Shown here: piece by piece, positions 8,039 through 15,510 of the stretch
How the letters are laid out: every line of letters begins with the position of its first letter
Position numbering within the stretch: position 1 is the first letter of the stretch
Assembly (NCBI RefSeq): GCF_900323885.1
Contig: NZ_OOHJ01000010.1
Location: forward strand, 1 to 50,079
Source: [Actinomadura] parvosata subsp. kistnae
GTDB taxonomy: Bacteria > Actinomycetota > Actinomycetes > Streptosporangiales > Streptosporangiaceae
DNA: 50,079 bases
Direction of reading: 5' to 3'
Position numbers and translations under genes: made by a program
Notes under the pieces: model-generated
Database searches by the model: none
Seen by the model: only the letters and a program-made list of their open reading frames with translations
What the model was told of the DNA's origin: nothing

Positions 8039-8257
8039 TTAGCGGCAGCGCAGCAGGTGGAGCAGGGTGTCGAGTTCCAGGGCGGTGACCAGCAGCACGG
8101 CGTGCGGCTGACTGGGCCGACGTAGCGCCGCGACTCCTTCCGCTCCGGCGATCGGCACGAACTCCAGCCCGTTCTCCTCACCAGGCCGGATGGGGGCGAA
8201 GAGCTCCTCATCGAATGAGTGGCCGTCGAGGTTGCGCCAGTCGCGCAACGCCTTCAT
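8039..8257 (-). CDS. Small protein, second gene of pair divergent from XRE regulator
   Basis: About 72 residues from ATG 8257 (MKALRDWRNLDGHSFDEELF), ending with VLLVTALELDTLLHLLRCR. The start overlaps the upstream gene's stop by four bases (ATGA), so the two are translationally coupled. The short length, N-terminal Trp motif and acidic middle recall small partners of actinobacterial XRE regulators. No family was recognised. It may be regulated through the operator cluster at 8777-8838. Confidence 0.45.
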   Translation of the reverse strand: MKALRDWRNLDGHSFDEELFAPIRPGEENGLEFVPIAGAEGVAALRRPSQPHAVLLVTALELDTLLHLLRCR

Positions 8258-8658
8258 GAGGCGACGACTTCCGAACTGGCGCCCCCGGCCAGCCGTGCGC
8301 ACCTCCGAGCTGGCAGGCCGGGGGCTGTCCGGGAGGGATACGCCCTCGTGGGGCGACGCCGGTATATGGGTGCGGCGAATCCTGGCTGAGGTGCGCAGAT
8401 GACGGCACCCGTCTCCATGTCACGTCGCACACGGATCAGCAGGTGCGTGCGGAGGTAGGACACTGAGACTTCCCGGGGGTCAACTCCGGCGATGCGGAGC
8501 TCCCCTCGAAGGGGAACACCGGGCATCAGCTTGAAGGCGTCGAGGAGGTGGTGCGTGGCCCGCAATTGGTCGCCCGTCACGCCGGATATTTCCCGGTTGG
8601 CGTCATTGGTGAGCCGCCAAGTGAAAACAGTTGTGAAGGGTGCCTTCGCGTGCAGCAT
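8254..8658 (-). CDS. Unknown protein divergent from XRE regulator
   Basis: 134 residues from ATG 8658 (MLHAKAPFTTVFTWRLTNDA). The middle contains VTGDQLRATHHLLDAFKLMP followed by VSVSYLRTHLLIRVRRDMET, suggesting an alpha/beta fold. The last 40 residues are Arg/Pro-rich and may be partly read-through. It is divergent from the XRE gene at 8841, with a 180-bp intergenic region rich in TGTCCGC repeats, so the two are probably co-regulated. It overlaps the next gene by ATGA. No recognised family. Confidence 0.45.
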   Translation of the reverse strand: MLHAKAPFTTVFTWRLTNDANREISGVTGDQLRATHHLLDAFKLMPGVPLRGELRIAGVDPREVSVSYLRTHLLIRVRRDMETGAVICAPQPGFAAPIYRRRPTRAYPSRTAPGLPARRCARLAGGASSEVVAS

Positions 8659-8776
8659 GGGAATCTCCGGGATGGGGGTCGGGCGGTTTTCGTGGAACGC
8701 CTTTCCCGATTCGATGGGCGTTCATGGGGCGTACGAGTAGCCTGACCACCACAGCAGGTCGGGGCTAGAGTCGGCA

Positions 8777-8838
8777 CGTCCGCAGATGTCCGCAGGTGTC
8801 CGCGGACACTAGCAGACACAGGTCAGGTGGGCGGACAC
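8777..8838. promoter_or_regulatory. Operator cluster of TGTCCGC repeats upstream of XRE regulator
   Basis: Three spaced copies of (A/G)(C/T)GTCCGC lie at 8777-8784, 8786-8793 and 8796-8803. The last is part of a perfect 14-bp palindrome, GTGTCCGCGGACAC (8796-8809). An inverted copy, GCGGACAC, lies at 8831-8838 just before the ATG at 8841. Repeats in a regulator's own promoter suggest autoregulation; this is inference from position. Confidence 0.5.
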
Positions 8839-8840
8839 TG

Positions 8841-10116
8841 ATGGCAGAGACCTTCGGACAGGTGCTCCACCGTCTGCGGCAGGATGCGGATCTTCCTCTT
8901 CGTGCCCTCGCGCAACGAGCAGCGGTGGGCAAATCCACCATTGACGATCTGGAGAAAGGCCGTAGAAACCCGACACGGCGAATCGCCGTCGCGCTCGATA
9001 CGGCCTTGTGTGCGAATGGCGAGCTTCTTGCTGTTCACGAGAGATATGAGGTTCTCGGACAGCATGCGGAGTTTCGCCCCCCTACCCACGAGATGGGCTC
9101 GGTGCGTACTCTGGGCTTCGATGACGTCGATGACGGGGAGGACACCACGGAACGCCGTCGCCTGCTGCAGATAGCCGCCGGTACTGCTTTGGGAGCGGCC
9201 CTTGACGGAGAAGTCGTCCGGCGACGGCTCAACACCGTGATAGGCGCTCGCCGCAGCACCGAGGAATGGGCCGTCGTCCACGAGGGGCATCTCCACGCGC
9301 TTCGGACCCGTCCGGCCCTCCAGGTCGCCCGCGACGTCGCCGTCGACTTGGACACCCTGGCGAGGCAGATGGAGAGCGCGGGCGTCGAGGAACGGCGCGA
9401 GCTGCATAGGGCGACCGCGATGCTCGCTGCCATCCACGCCAACGTGCTCACCCGCATGGGGCAGCACGGAGCAGCCATCCGGTGGTGGGAGGCCGCGCGC
9501 TGGGCCGCCGACGCCTCACGAGACCTGGCGCTGCGGTTGCTGGTTCGCGCGGAGGAGGCCGGTCATGGCCTGTACGGGCAGCAGTCGCCAGAAACCATCC
9601 TGCGGCGTGTGGCCGAGGCCGGCCACCTCACTGGCGGAAAACCGGTGCTCAAGCTCATCGGAGCCGAGGCCAAGGCCCTGTCCATGATGGGTCGCCATGA
9701 GGAAGCCCTCAACGTGCTCCGTCGACTGGTGGCTCTTGCTGAGCAGGGGGCGCACGGTGACAGGTTGGGATTCTGGCAGCCGGACGCAATCGCTTTCACC
9801 CGGTCCTGGGTGTACAGCGCCGCAGGGATGGAGGACGCTGCGGCGCAGGCTCGTGAGGCCGTGCGCGGGTACGCGGGAGACTACGTCTACCAGGTGAACG
9901 TTGAGCTTCATGGCGCTTGGGCGGTCATCGCTCAGGGGGGGTGTCGATCAGGGGCTTGGCCGCGCGACGGAGGTATTGGCCGCCGTGCCGGCTCGGTTCC
10001 GCAGCACCCACGTGGTGGAGACGGCCCGGATGGTGCTGCAAGCGGTGCCCGTCGAGCAGCAGGCCCGCCCGGCTGTCGCGGACCTGCGTTCGATGCTGGC
10101 GATCGAGGCCGGGTGA
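8841..10116 (+). CDS. XRE-family regulator with TPR-like C-terminus (frameshifted)
   Basis: From ATG 8841, the protein has an N-terminal helix-turn-helix (FGQVLHRLRQDADLPLRALA, then AAVGKSTIDDLEKGRRNPTR). A TTERRRLLQIAAGTALGAAL linker and a long helical TPR-like region (residues about 130-420) follow. The frame breaks in a run of seven G at about 9935-9941. Six G restore VDQGLGRATEVLAAVPARF through to a stop at 10116, the normal end. As written, the frame instead runs into unrelated sequence to 10370. This is either a sequencing error or a real mutation. The N-terminal DNA-binding part is intact either way. It is divergent from the 8254-8658 pair. Confidence 0.75.
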
Positions 10117-10293
10117 CGGATCTTGACTCGGGAGAAGGGAGTTGGGTCCGTCATGCAGGGAGTATTGCCCCGGGCCGCCGGGACATCTGGCGAACGGTTG
10201 AGCTTCCCGGTCACCAGATATCCGCAGGCATGCACGGGGCGCGAGGTCAGGCGGCAGCGAGCAGGTCAGGCATGGCTAGTGGGCGGACTGGGC

Positions 10294-11421
10294 TCATCGT
10301 GCCCAGGCTGCCGGATGCCAGAGCGGGTCGGCTGCCTCGGACAGGACGAAGCCGGCCGTCCAGTCGCTGATGCGGGGCCGGTCGGCGCTGTCCCATTGCT
10401 GGGTGAGGGCGGTCAGTTGGTGGGCGAGGTCTTGGTGGCCGGTGAAGCGGATGGCGCCGTCGCGTTGCACCCAGGCGGTGCCGCGGCCGGGCTCGTGCAG
10501 GCAGACCATGCCCAGGGCGGCGTCCAGGCCGGGCGTGTAGGCGCGGATGGTACGCGGGTCGGCGGCGCCGAGGGCGAACCACAGGTCGAAGTAGCGGTCA
10601 TCGGCCAGGGCGGGAACAGTGCCGGGCCAGACGGTTAGCCCACCGTCGGCGGGCACCTCGCCGGGCGGCGAGGTCTGGTCGGCGGGCCGGCCGTAGAGAG
10701 GGCCGCCAGCGGCCATGAAGTCGCTGGACAGTATCCCGCGGCCGATGGGCCGCCCGGCGCCATCGAGCGTGATGGCCAGGGTGGGGTGGAATCCGGCGTG
10801 AGCGATAGGGGCCAGGATGAGCCCGCCGGGCGCGAGCTGCTCCAGCCATCGCGGCGAGATCCCGGTGATGCCGCAGGTGACGATGATCCGATCGTACGGG
10901 CCCCGGTCGGGGTGTCCGAGGTAGCCGTCGGCGACGTACGCGGCTGTGTTGCTCGCGTTGGCGCGCTGCAGGGCCGCCTGCGCTTCGGCGACGATGACCT
11001 CGCTGACGTCCACGCTGACCACGTCGGCGCCGGTGATGGCGGCGATCAACGCCGCGTTGTAGCCGGTGCCGGCGCCGATCTCCAGCACCCGCAGGCCCGG
11101 CCGCAGGTCGAGGGCCTCCAGCATGCGGGCTACCACGCGTGGCATCGAGGCCGAGGACGGGCGTCCGGCCGCGTCGCTGGGCCGGTGCGTCATCAGCGCG
11201 ACGTCGGAGTAGATCTGGTCGAGCAGGTCGTCGCCAGGCGGGTCGCCGAGGCGGGTGTAGGCGTCGCCGCCGGTGTAGAAGCCGGTGATGAACAGGTGCC
11301 GGGGCACGGTGGCGAAGGCGTGGTGGACGGCGTCGGTGCGGATGGCGCCGAGCTCGCGCAGCTGCTCGGCCAGGCGGGCCATCCGGCCAGCCGTGCTCTC
11401 GGTGGCGGGGGCGGTGGTCAT
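10294..11421 (-). CDS. PIMT-like O-methyltransferase of lasso cluster
   Basis: 375 residues from ATG 11421. Residues 15-230 are a protein-L-isoaspartate methyltransferase domain: the substrate-side SSASMPRVVARMLEALDL (89-106), SAM motif VLEIGAGTGYN (112-122), then VVSVDVSE and YDRIIVTCG. A 150-residue C-terminal extension, absent from housekeeping PIMT, is typical of RiPP-associated members. It overlaps the B2 stop by ATGA and is the last gene of the operon. Lasso-associated PIMTs are reported (cellulonodin-2, lihuanodin) to methylate a ring Asp of the folded lasso, which then closes to an aspartimide. The same role here is inferred from context and from the Asp-Thr in the predicted ring. Confidence 0.85.
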   Translation of the reverse strand: MTTAPATESTAGRMARLAEQLRELGAIRTDAVHHAFATVPRHLFITGFYTGGDAYTRLGDPPGDDLLDQIYSDVALMTHRPSDAAGRPSSASMPRVVARMLEALDLRPGLRVLEIGAGTGYNAALIAAITGADVVSVDVSEVIVAEAQAALQRANASNTAAYVADGYLGHPDRGPYDRIIVTCGITGISPRWLEQLAPGGLILAPIAHAGFHPTLAITLDGAGRPIGRGILSSDFMAAGGPLYGRPADQTSPPGEVPADGGLTVWPGTVPALADDRYFDLWFALGAADPRTIRAYTPGLDAALGMVCLHEPGRGTAWVQRDGAIRFTGHQDLAHQLTALTQQWDSADRPRISDWTAGFVLSEAADPLWHPAAWAR

Positions 11422-11858
11422 GGGGCTCCTTCCGGGCCGACGGTGTAGGTCGGCGTGTAGGCGGCGATGACCTCGGGGTCATCGCCGATGGGCTGGCCGT
11501 CGGCCTGCACCCAAGCGTGGGACATCAGCGGCGGGTAGCGCATGCCAACGCGCCAGGTCGGCCATGTCAGATACAGTGCGCGGCAGGCCAGCGCGGTGGC
11601 GATGGAGCGGGGCAGGCAGCCGCGTCCGCTGCCGCAGCGTGGGCTGAGCGTGGTGATGACGGTCTGAGCGTGGCGGGCCTGCTGCGCCGTAGCCCGGCTG
11701 AAGCCTCGGGCTCGGACGGCCAGATGCGCGGCCAGCCGGTCCGGGTGGGAGCGGTGGCGGGCCAGCAGCAGCCGGGTGGCCAGCAGCGCCGTTCGGCCGC
11801 GCAACTGCTCGCGTCCGGTCAGGGCGATGGGTTCGGGCAGCGCGACCAGCGTGCTCAT
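11418..11858 (-). CDS. Lasso leader peptidase B2 (transglutaminase-like)
   Basis: 146 residues. It is the stand-alone peptidase half of the split B protein, which removes the leader before cyclisation. The catalytic triad is visible as C81 (GRGCLPRSIATALACR), H114 (MSHAWVQADG) and D126 (IGDDPE). The His-to-Asp spacing of 12 residues matches that of McjB (H186, D198). An N-terminal helical region (residues 15-70) precedes the core. It overlaps B1 upstream and the methyltransferase downstream by ATGA each, so translation is coupled through the operon. Size and motifs are normal for actinobacterial B2 proteins. Confidence 0.9.
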   Translation of the reverse strand: MSTLVALPEPIALTGREQLRGRTALLATRLLLARHRSHPDRLAAHLAVRARGFSRATAQQARHAQTVITTLSPRCGSGRGCLPRSIATALACRALYLTWPTWRVGMRYPPLMSHAWVQADGQPIGDDPEVIAAYTPTYTVGPEGAP

Positions 11859-12106
11859 CCTGCCTGCCTCAGTAGTTGCCGGTTGGTCAGGTCGGCCACG
11901 AGCGCCGCCACGTCGGCGAGGGCGCGTTCGGTGCCGACGGCGTAGGCCGCGGCGAGCTCTTGGGCGGCTTGCTCGCAGGTGCCGCCGGTCAGCAGGACCT
12001 CCAGCGTCTGCGTGGCGGTGGGGTTGAGCGCGAAGTAGCCGCCGCGGCCGCCGTCAAACAGCAGCGCGCCGGTCCGGCGCACGGCCGGGGCCAGGTTCCA
12101 GGACAT
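11855..12106 (-). CDS. Lasso RRE protein B1 (PqqD-like)
   Basis: About 83 residues from ATG 12106. A GGAGG lies 8 nt upstream of this ATG, whereas the alternative GTG at 12112 is only 2 nt from it. The sequence follows the PqqD-like RiPP recognition element: GALLFDGGRGGYFALNPTA, then LEVLLTGGTCEQAAQELAAA and a C-terminal helix ADVAALVADLTNRQLL. It would bind the precursor leader and deliver it to B2. The start lies inside the end of the C gene (overlap about 53 nt), and the stop overlaps B2. A complete, normal member of the family. Confidence 0.88.
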   Translation of the reverse strand: MSWNLAPAVRRTGALLFDGGRGGYFALNPTATQTLEVLLTGGTCEQAAQELAAAYAVGTERALADVAALVADLTNRQLLRQAG

Positions 12107-13970
12107 GATCACTACCTCCGGTTCGGTGGCGCAGCCACAACTCCATGGCGAGGGTCTCGGTCAGGAACGCCAGCGGCAGCCCGCCGGCCACGCTGGACGG
12201 GCCGGTGCCGGTCAGGGCTCGCCGCAGCAGGGCTGCGTCGATGACGCCGGCGCGGGCCAGGGCGCAGTCGTCGCCGAACAGCTCCAGCAGGTGCGGGGCG
12301 TGCGCGGCCAGCCCGGCGTGCAGGTCGTGGTTGTGGTGGCCCTTGTCGCGGCGCACCAGCAGGCCGGGGGCGATCGGCGCCAGGGCGGCGGCCAGCAGCG
12401 GTTTGGGCTGGTAGGGGGTGGTGCGCACCTCCGGCCGGGTGGCCAGGCAGGCGTCGATGACCGCCTGATCGAAGTACGGGAAGTGCGCGGGCACGTCGTG
12501 CTGGGCGAGCGCGTCGCGGTAGGCGGCGGCGCGGCGGGCGCAGGCGCGGATCCGGGTCACGGTGGCGTGCGTGACCGTATCGCCCTCGGGCGGGTCGAGC
12601 ATGTCCAGCAGGGTGGCCGCCTGTTCGGTGGCGGCGGCGGTGGCCCACGGCGGTAGCAGGGGCACGGCTTCGGAGCCGGTGACCAGCGTCGGCCGGAACG
12701 TCGGCCGGGCAGAAGCCGGTGCCCACCGCAGCGACGCGCCACCCGCATCCCGCCGTGGACCCCGCCATGAGGGGCGGGCGCGTAGCAGGGCGGCCAGTAG
12801 CGGCAGCGTGCCGACGCCGGACAGGGCGGCGTAGCCGCGCAGGTGATGCCAGGCCAGTCCGGGCCGCCGCCACAGATCGAAGAGGTGGGCCAGGGGCGCG
12901 AGGAGTACTTCGTCACCGCCTTGGCCGTTGAGGTGGGCGGCGCTGCCGTACCGGGTCAGCACGCCGGTCAGGTGCCGGATGCGGGCGCTGGAGACCATGA
13001 ACGAGGCCGGCTCGTCGGTCACGATCGGCTCGGCCAGGCCGTCGAACAGCAGTGGGTAGCTGCAGGCTTCGAGCACCTGGTGCTCGGCTGGGCGCAGCCG
13101 GTTCGCGGTGTGGCGGGCCCAGCGCACGTCCGGGTTGTCGGCCGTGGCCGAGGCCACGGTGAGCAGCAGTGTGCCGCCTTTCGGGCGGGCCCGGCAGGCG
13201 AGGGCGGCCAAGGCGGCCGAGTCCCAGCCGCCGGACAGTTGCACGCTGGCGCGGCCGGCTTGGGACACGGCGGCCTCGACCGCCCGCGACAGTGCCGTGC
13301 GCAGCAGCTCGGCGCCCTCGGTCAGCGTCAGTACCGCCGCCGGCGGCCGCCAGTAGCAGGCGGCGCTGACGCCGTCATGGTCCAGGCGCAGGCGGTGGCC
13401 GGGCGGCACCGGCACCACGCCGCGGTAGGGTGACAGACGCGACCACAGCAGATCGGCGGGCATCTCCGGGTTCAGCAGCCGGGCGCCCAGCCAGCGCTCA
13501 TCAAGCGCGCCGCCGGTCAGCGCCGCCAGGGCGGCGGCCCGGTCACCCGCCACGGGCAGGCCGTCGTCGAGGCGGCTGTGGAACAGGCGTCGCAGACCGG
13601 CCACGTCCCCGTACAGGCTCACCTGCCCCTCGGCACAGGTGATGAGGTGGAAGCTGCCCGGCAGCCGCAGCAGGTCCTCGACACGGCCGCGCCCGGCCTG
13701 GGCGGCGGCGCGCCGGAGTTCCCGGTCGGGGGCAGGGCAGAATCCGGCGATAGCGATCCGCAGCCTTCCCGCGGCGGCCGTGCGCAGCTCGTCGCCGTAT
13801 CGCTGGGGCGGGGCGGGGGTGTGGTAGCCGTACCCGATGATCCAGGGCCGTCCCGAGGCGTGGCGGGCGAGCACGCCGCCACGGGCGGCCAGCAGCGTAT
13901 CGCTGGCCGCCCGGGCGATGGCCGCGTCGGGCAGGGCCACGAACCAGGCGCTGTGCGCGGCGGTGGTCAT
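12054..13970 (-). CDS. Lasso cyclase C (asparagine-synthetase-like)
   Basis: 638 residues from ATG 13970, four bases after the precursor stop. It adenylates the ring-acceptor carboxylate and closes the macrolactam. The N-terminal glutaminase-like half lacks the catalytic Cys2, as usual for lasso cyclases. The synthetase half has the ATP pyrophosphatase loop SGGWDS (246-251) and GQGGDE (349-354), with later helices around TRIRACARRAAAYRDALAQ and a YFDQAVIDACLA motif. Length is typical of the family (about 600). The long C-terminal tail after RTGGS overlaps B1. Confidence 0.92.
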   Translation of the reverse strand: MTTAAHSAWFVALPDAAIARAASDTLLAARGGVLARHASGRPWIIGYGYHTPAPPQRYGDELRTAAAGRLRIAIAGFCPAPDRELRRAAAQAGRGRVEDLLRLPGSFHLITCAEGQVSLYGDVAGLRRLFHSRLDDGLPVAGDRAAALAALTGGALDERWLGARLLNPEMPADLLWSRLSPYRGVVPVPPGHRLRLDHDGVSAACYWRPPAAVLTLTEGAELLRTALSRAVEAAVSQAGRASVQLSGGWDSAALAALACRARPKGGTLLLTVASATADNPDVRWARHTANRLRPAEHQVLEACSYPLLFDGLAEPIVTDEPASFMVSSARIRHLTGVLTRYGSAAHLNGQGGDEVLLAPLAHLFDLWRRPGLAWHHLRGYAALSGVGTLPLLAALLRARPSWRGPRRDAGGASLRWAPASARPTFRPTLVTGSEAVPLLPPWATAAATEQAATLLDMLDPPEGDTVTHATVTRIRACARRAAAYRDALAQHDVPAHFPYFDQAVIDACLATRPEVRTTPYQPKPLLAAALAPIAPGLLVRRDKGHHNHDLHAGLAAHAPHLLELFGDDCALARAGVIDAALLRRALTGTGPSSVAGGLPLAFLTETLAMELWLRHRTGGSDHVLEPGPGRAPDRRAAV

Positions 13971-13974
13971 CGGC

Positions 13975-14109
13975 TCAGCTGGGGTAGTACTGGCCGGCGT
14001 CGGAGTCGTCGCTGGTGTCCTTGCTGTAGCTACCCAGCGTGCTGGTCGCGAACGAGCCGACGGGGCTCAGGTGCGGAGCCTCATAGCCGGCCGGCGTGGG
14101 GTGATCCAT
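13975..14109 (-). CDS. Lasso peptide precursor (A), 44 residues
   Basis: ATG 14109 is preceded at 6 nt by GGAGG; an in-frame ATG at 14115 would abut the SD and is rejected. The leader carries Y9-EA-P12-H-L14-SPV-G18, the YxxPxLxxxG signature recognised by B1. Thr24 is the conserved penultimate leader residue, so cleavage after Leu25 leaves the 19-residue core GSYSKDTSDDSDAGQYYPS. Gly1 can be joined only to Asp9 if the ring has 7-9 residues, since positions 7 and 8 are Thr and Ser. Asp6-Thr7 lies inside that ring and is the expected site of methylation and aspartimide formation. The tail Asp10-Ser19 contains Tyr16-Tyr17 as possible steric plugs. Confidence 0.9.
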   Translation of the reverse strand: MDHPTPAGYEAPHLSPVGSFATSTLGSYSKDTSDDSDAGQYYPS

Positions 14110-14208
14110 GGTCATCCTCCAGGTGACGGGGTGGCGCAGTCGCCTGCACCGAGCGAGCGGGGATTACTCGCTGTAGGAACACCGTCACCCATGGGCCGCG
14201 AGCGGGCC

Positions 14209-14236
14209 AGCTTACGCGTTGTCCACCCTTTGTCGA
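14209..14236 (-). promoter_or_regulatory. Possible promoter for the lasso A-C-B1-B2-M operon
   Basis: On the minus strand TCGACA (14231-14236) and TAAGCT (14209-14214) are separated by 16 nt, about 100 nt upstream of the precursor ATG. The -10 match is weak. The 160-nt gap between the M20 gene and the precursor makes a separate promoter plausible. Confidence 0.3.
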
Positions 14237-14268
14237 TGCGTTGGCGTCGCCACCGGGTGGGCCGCCGG

Positions 14269-15504
14269 TCAGCAGGCCGGCAGCAGCGACAGCAGGGCTC
14301 GGTGATAGGTGGCCTGCACGGGCGGGATGGAGTCCAGGCGGATCTGCTCGTCGGTGGCGTGCAGGCCCCGGTAGTCCACGCCGAACCCGGCGATGGCGGG
14401 GATGTTCAGCCCGGCCAGGTAGTTGCCGATGTTGGACGGCCCGGCCACCTTGGCCTGCGGGTGGAGCCCGGTTGCCTGGGCCGCCGCCAGCAGCGCCGCG
14501 CGCAGCGGCTCGTGCTCGGGCAGGGCGAAGGCGGGCCACCGGGTGGTGACGGTCAGGTTGGTCGGCGGGGTGTCCGGCCAATCCGCGTCCAGACCGGCGA
14601 GCGTCGAGCGCAGCAGGGCCAGCGCTTGCTCGGCCTCGAATGCCGGGGTGAGGCGGATATCGACGTGAAGGATGCAGAGGTCGGGGATGGTGGAGTAGCC
14701 CTCGCCGCCGTGGATCGCGGTGACGGTCAGCTTCGGCGGCAGCGGGAAGCCTGGCCCGCCGGGACCGGGCAGCGGCGCCCGGTGCAGTCGCGAGGTCGCC
14801 TCGGCCGCCTTGTGGATGGCCGACGGCGCGGCCCTGCTGCCGCCGGAATGGGCGGCGATGCCGTGCACCTGCACGCGGGCGCGCAGCACGCCGCGGCCAC
14901 CGGTCACGACGTGGTCCAGGCCGGGGTAGCCGATCATCACCCCATCGACGCGGTGCGGCGCGTCTTCTCGCTCGAAGAAGGCTTTCGCGCCGCCGAAGCC
15001 GCCGGTGTGCTCATCGATGTCGAACAGCAGCACCACGCTGCCCCGCCAGGTGCGGGCCGCCCGGTGGAGCCGGGCGGCGATATGAGCGAAGATTGCCGCC
15101 CCCGCCTTGGAGTCCGAGGAACCCCGGCCATGCAGCCATCCGTCGTGAATTCGTCCCGAGGTGGGCGGGTAGGCCCAGGCCGCGTCATCGCCGAACGGCG
15201 CGGTGTCCAGGCAGGCGTCCAGCACGTAACAAGGGCCGGGGGCGTCGCCGGCCACCTCGCACACCAGCGCGACCACGCCTCCGCCCGGTCCGGCCAGGTG
15301 CGCGCACGGCAGGCCGTGAGCGGCCAGCCATCCGGCCATGTGGTCCAGCACCGGCTCGTAGGCGTCGATGCCACCCCGGCTGGGAACACGCACGAGCTCC
15401 CGGGTCAGCTCCACCACACTGTCGTGATCCTGGTGCGCCGCCCGCACCGGATCGACGGGGCCGCCACCGGCGTCCCCCACGGTGTCATCCACGCGCCCTG
15501 TCAT
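14269..15504 (-). CDS. M20-like metallopeptidase/deacylase with altered metal ligands
   Basis: 411 residues from ATG 15504, six bases after the regulator's stop. The M20 (ArgE/DapE/CPG2) fold is clear from LDTAPFGDDAAWAYPP, GRGSSDSKAG (127-135), FDIDEHTGG and the dimerisation domain (HGIAAHSGG). Several usual zinc ligands are replaced. C98 stands where the first His is expected (DACLD for GHxD), H166 replaces the second Glu of DEE, and Y193 replaces the Glu/Asp of GEP. D100, D131, E165 and the late HATDE His remain. It may use a different ligand set or have lost hydrolysis. Membership of the lasso pathway is suggested only by position. Confidence 0.75.
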   Translation of the reverse strand: MTGRVDDTVGDAGGGPVDPVRAAHQDHDSVVELTRELVRVPSRGGIDAYEPVLDHMAGWLAAHGLPCAHLAGPGGGVVALVCEVAGDAPGPCYVLDACLDTAPFGDDAAWAYPPTSGRIHDGWLHGRGSSDSKAGAAIFAHIAARLHRAARTWRGSVVLLFDIDEHTGGFGGAKAFFEREDAPHRVDGVMIGYPGLDHVVTGGRGVLRARVQVHGIAAHSGGSRAAPSAIHKAAEATSRLHRAPLPGPGGPGFPLPPKLTVTAIHGGEGYSTIPDLCILHVDIRLTPAFEAEQALALLRSTLAGLDADWPDTPPTNLTVTTRWPAFALPEHEPLRAALLAAAQATGLHPQAKVAGPSNIGNYLAGLNIPAIAGFGVDYRGLHATDEQIRLDSIPPVQATYHRALLSLLPAC

Positions 15505-15510
15505 CCAGCC

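Noticed and set aside
8796..10370. Extended XRE protein of 524 residues as a novel fusion
   Set aside because: The last 130 residues are low-complexity Gly/Arg/Pro sequence produced by a G7 frameshift; the alternative frame restores a normal TPR end at 10116.
10294..11421. Methyltransferase as a housekeeping isoaspartate repair enzyme
   Set aside because: It is the last gene of an ATGA-coupled lasso operon and carries a 150-residue C-terminal extension absent from housekeeping PIMT.
10786..11448. Plus-strand frames across the lasso methyltransferase and B2 genes
   Set aside because: Composition is dominated by G/V/A with no motif; the minus strand encodes conserved lasso proteins with catalytic residues.
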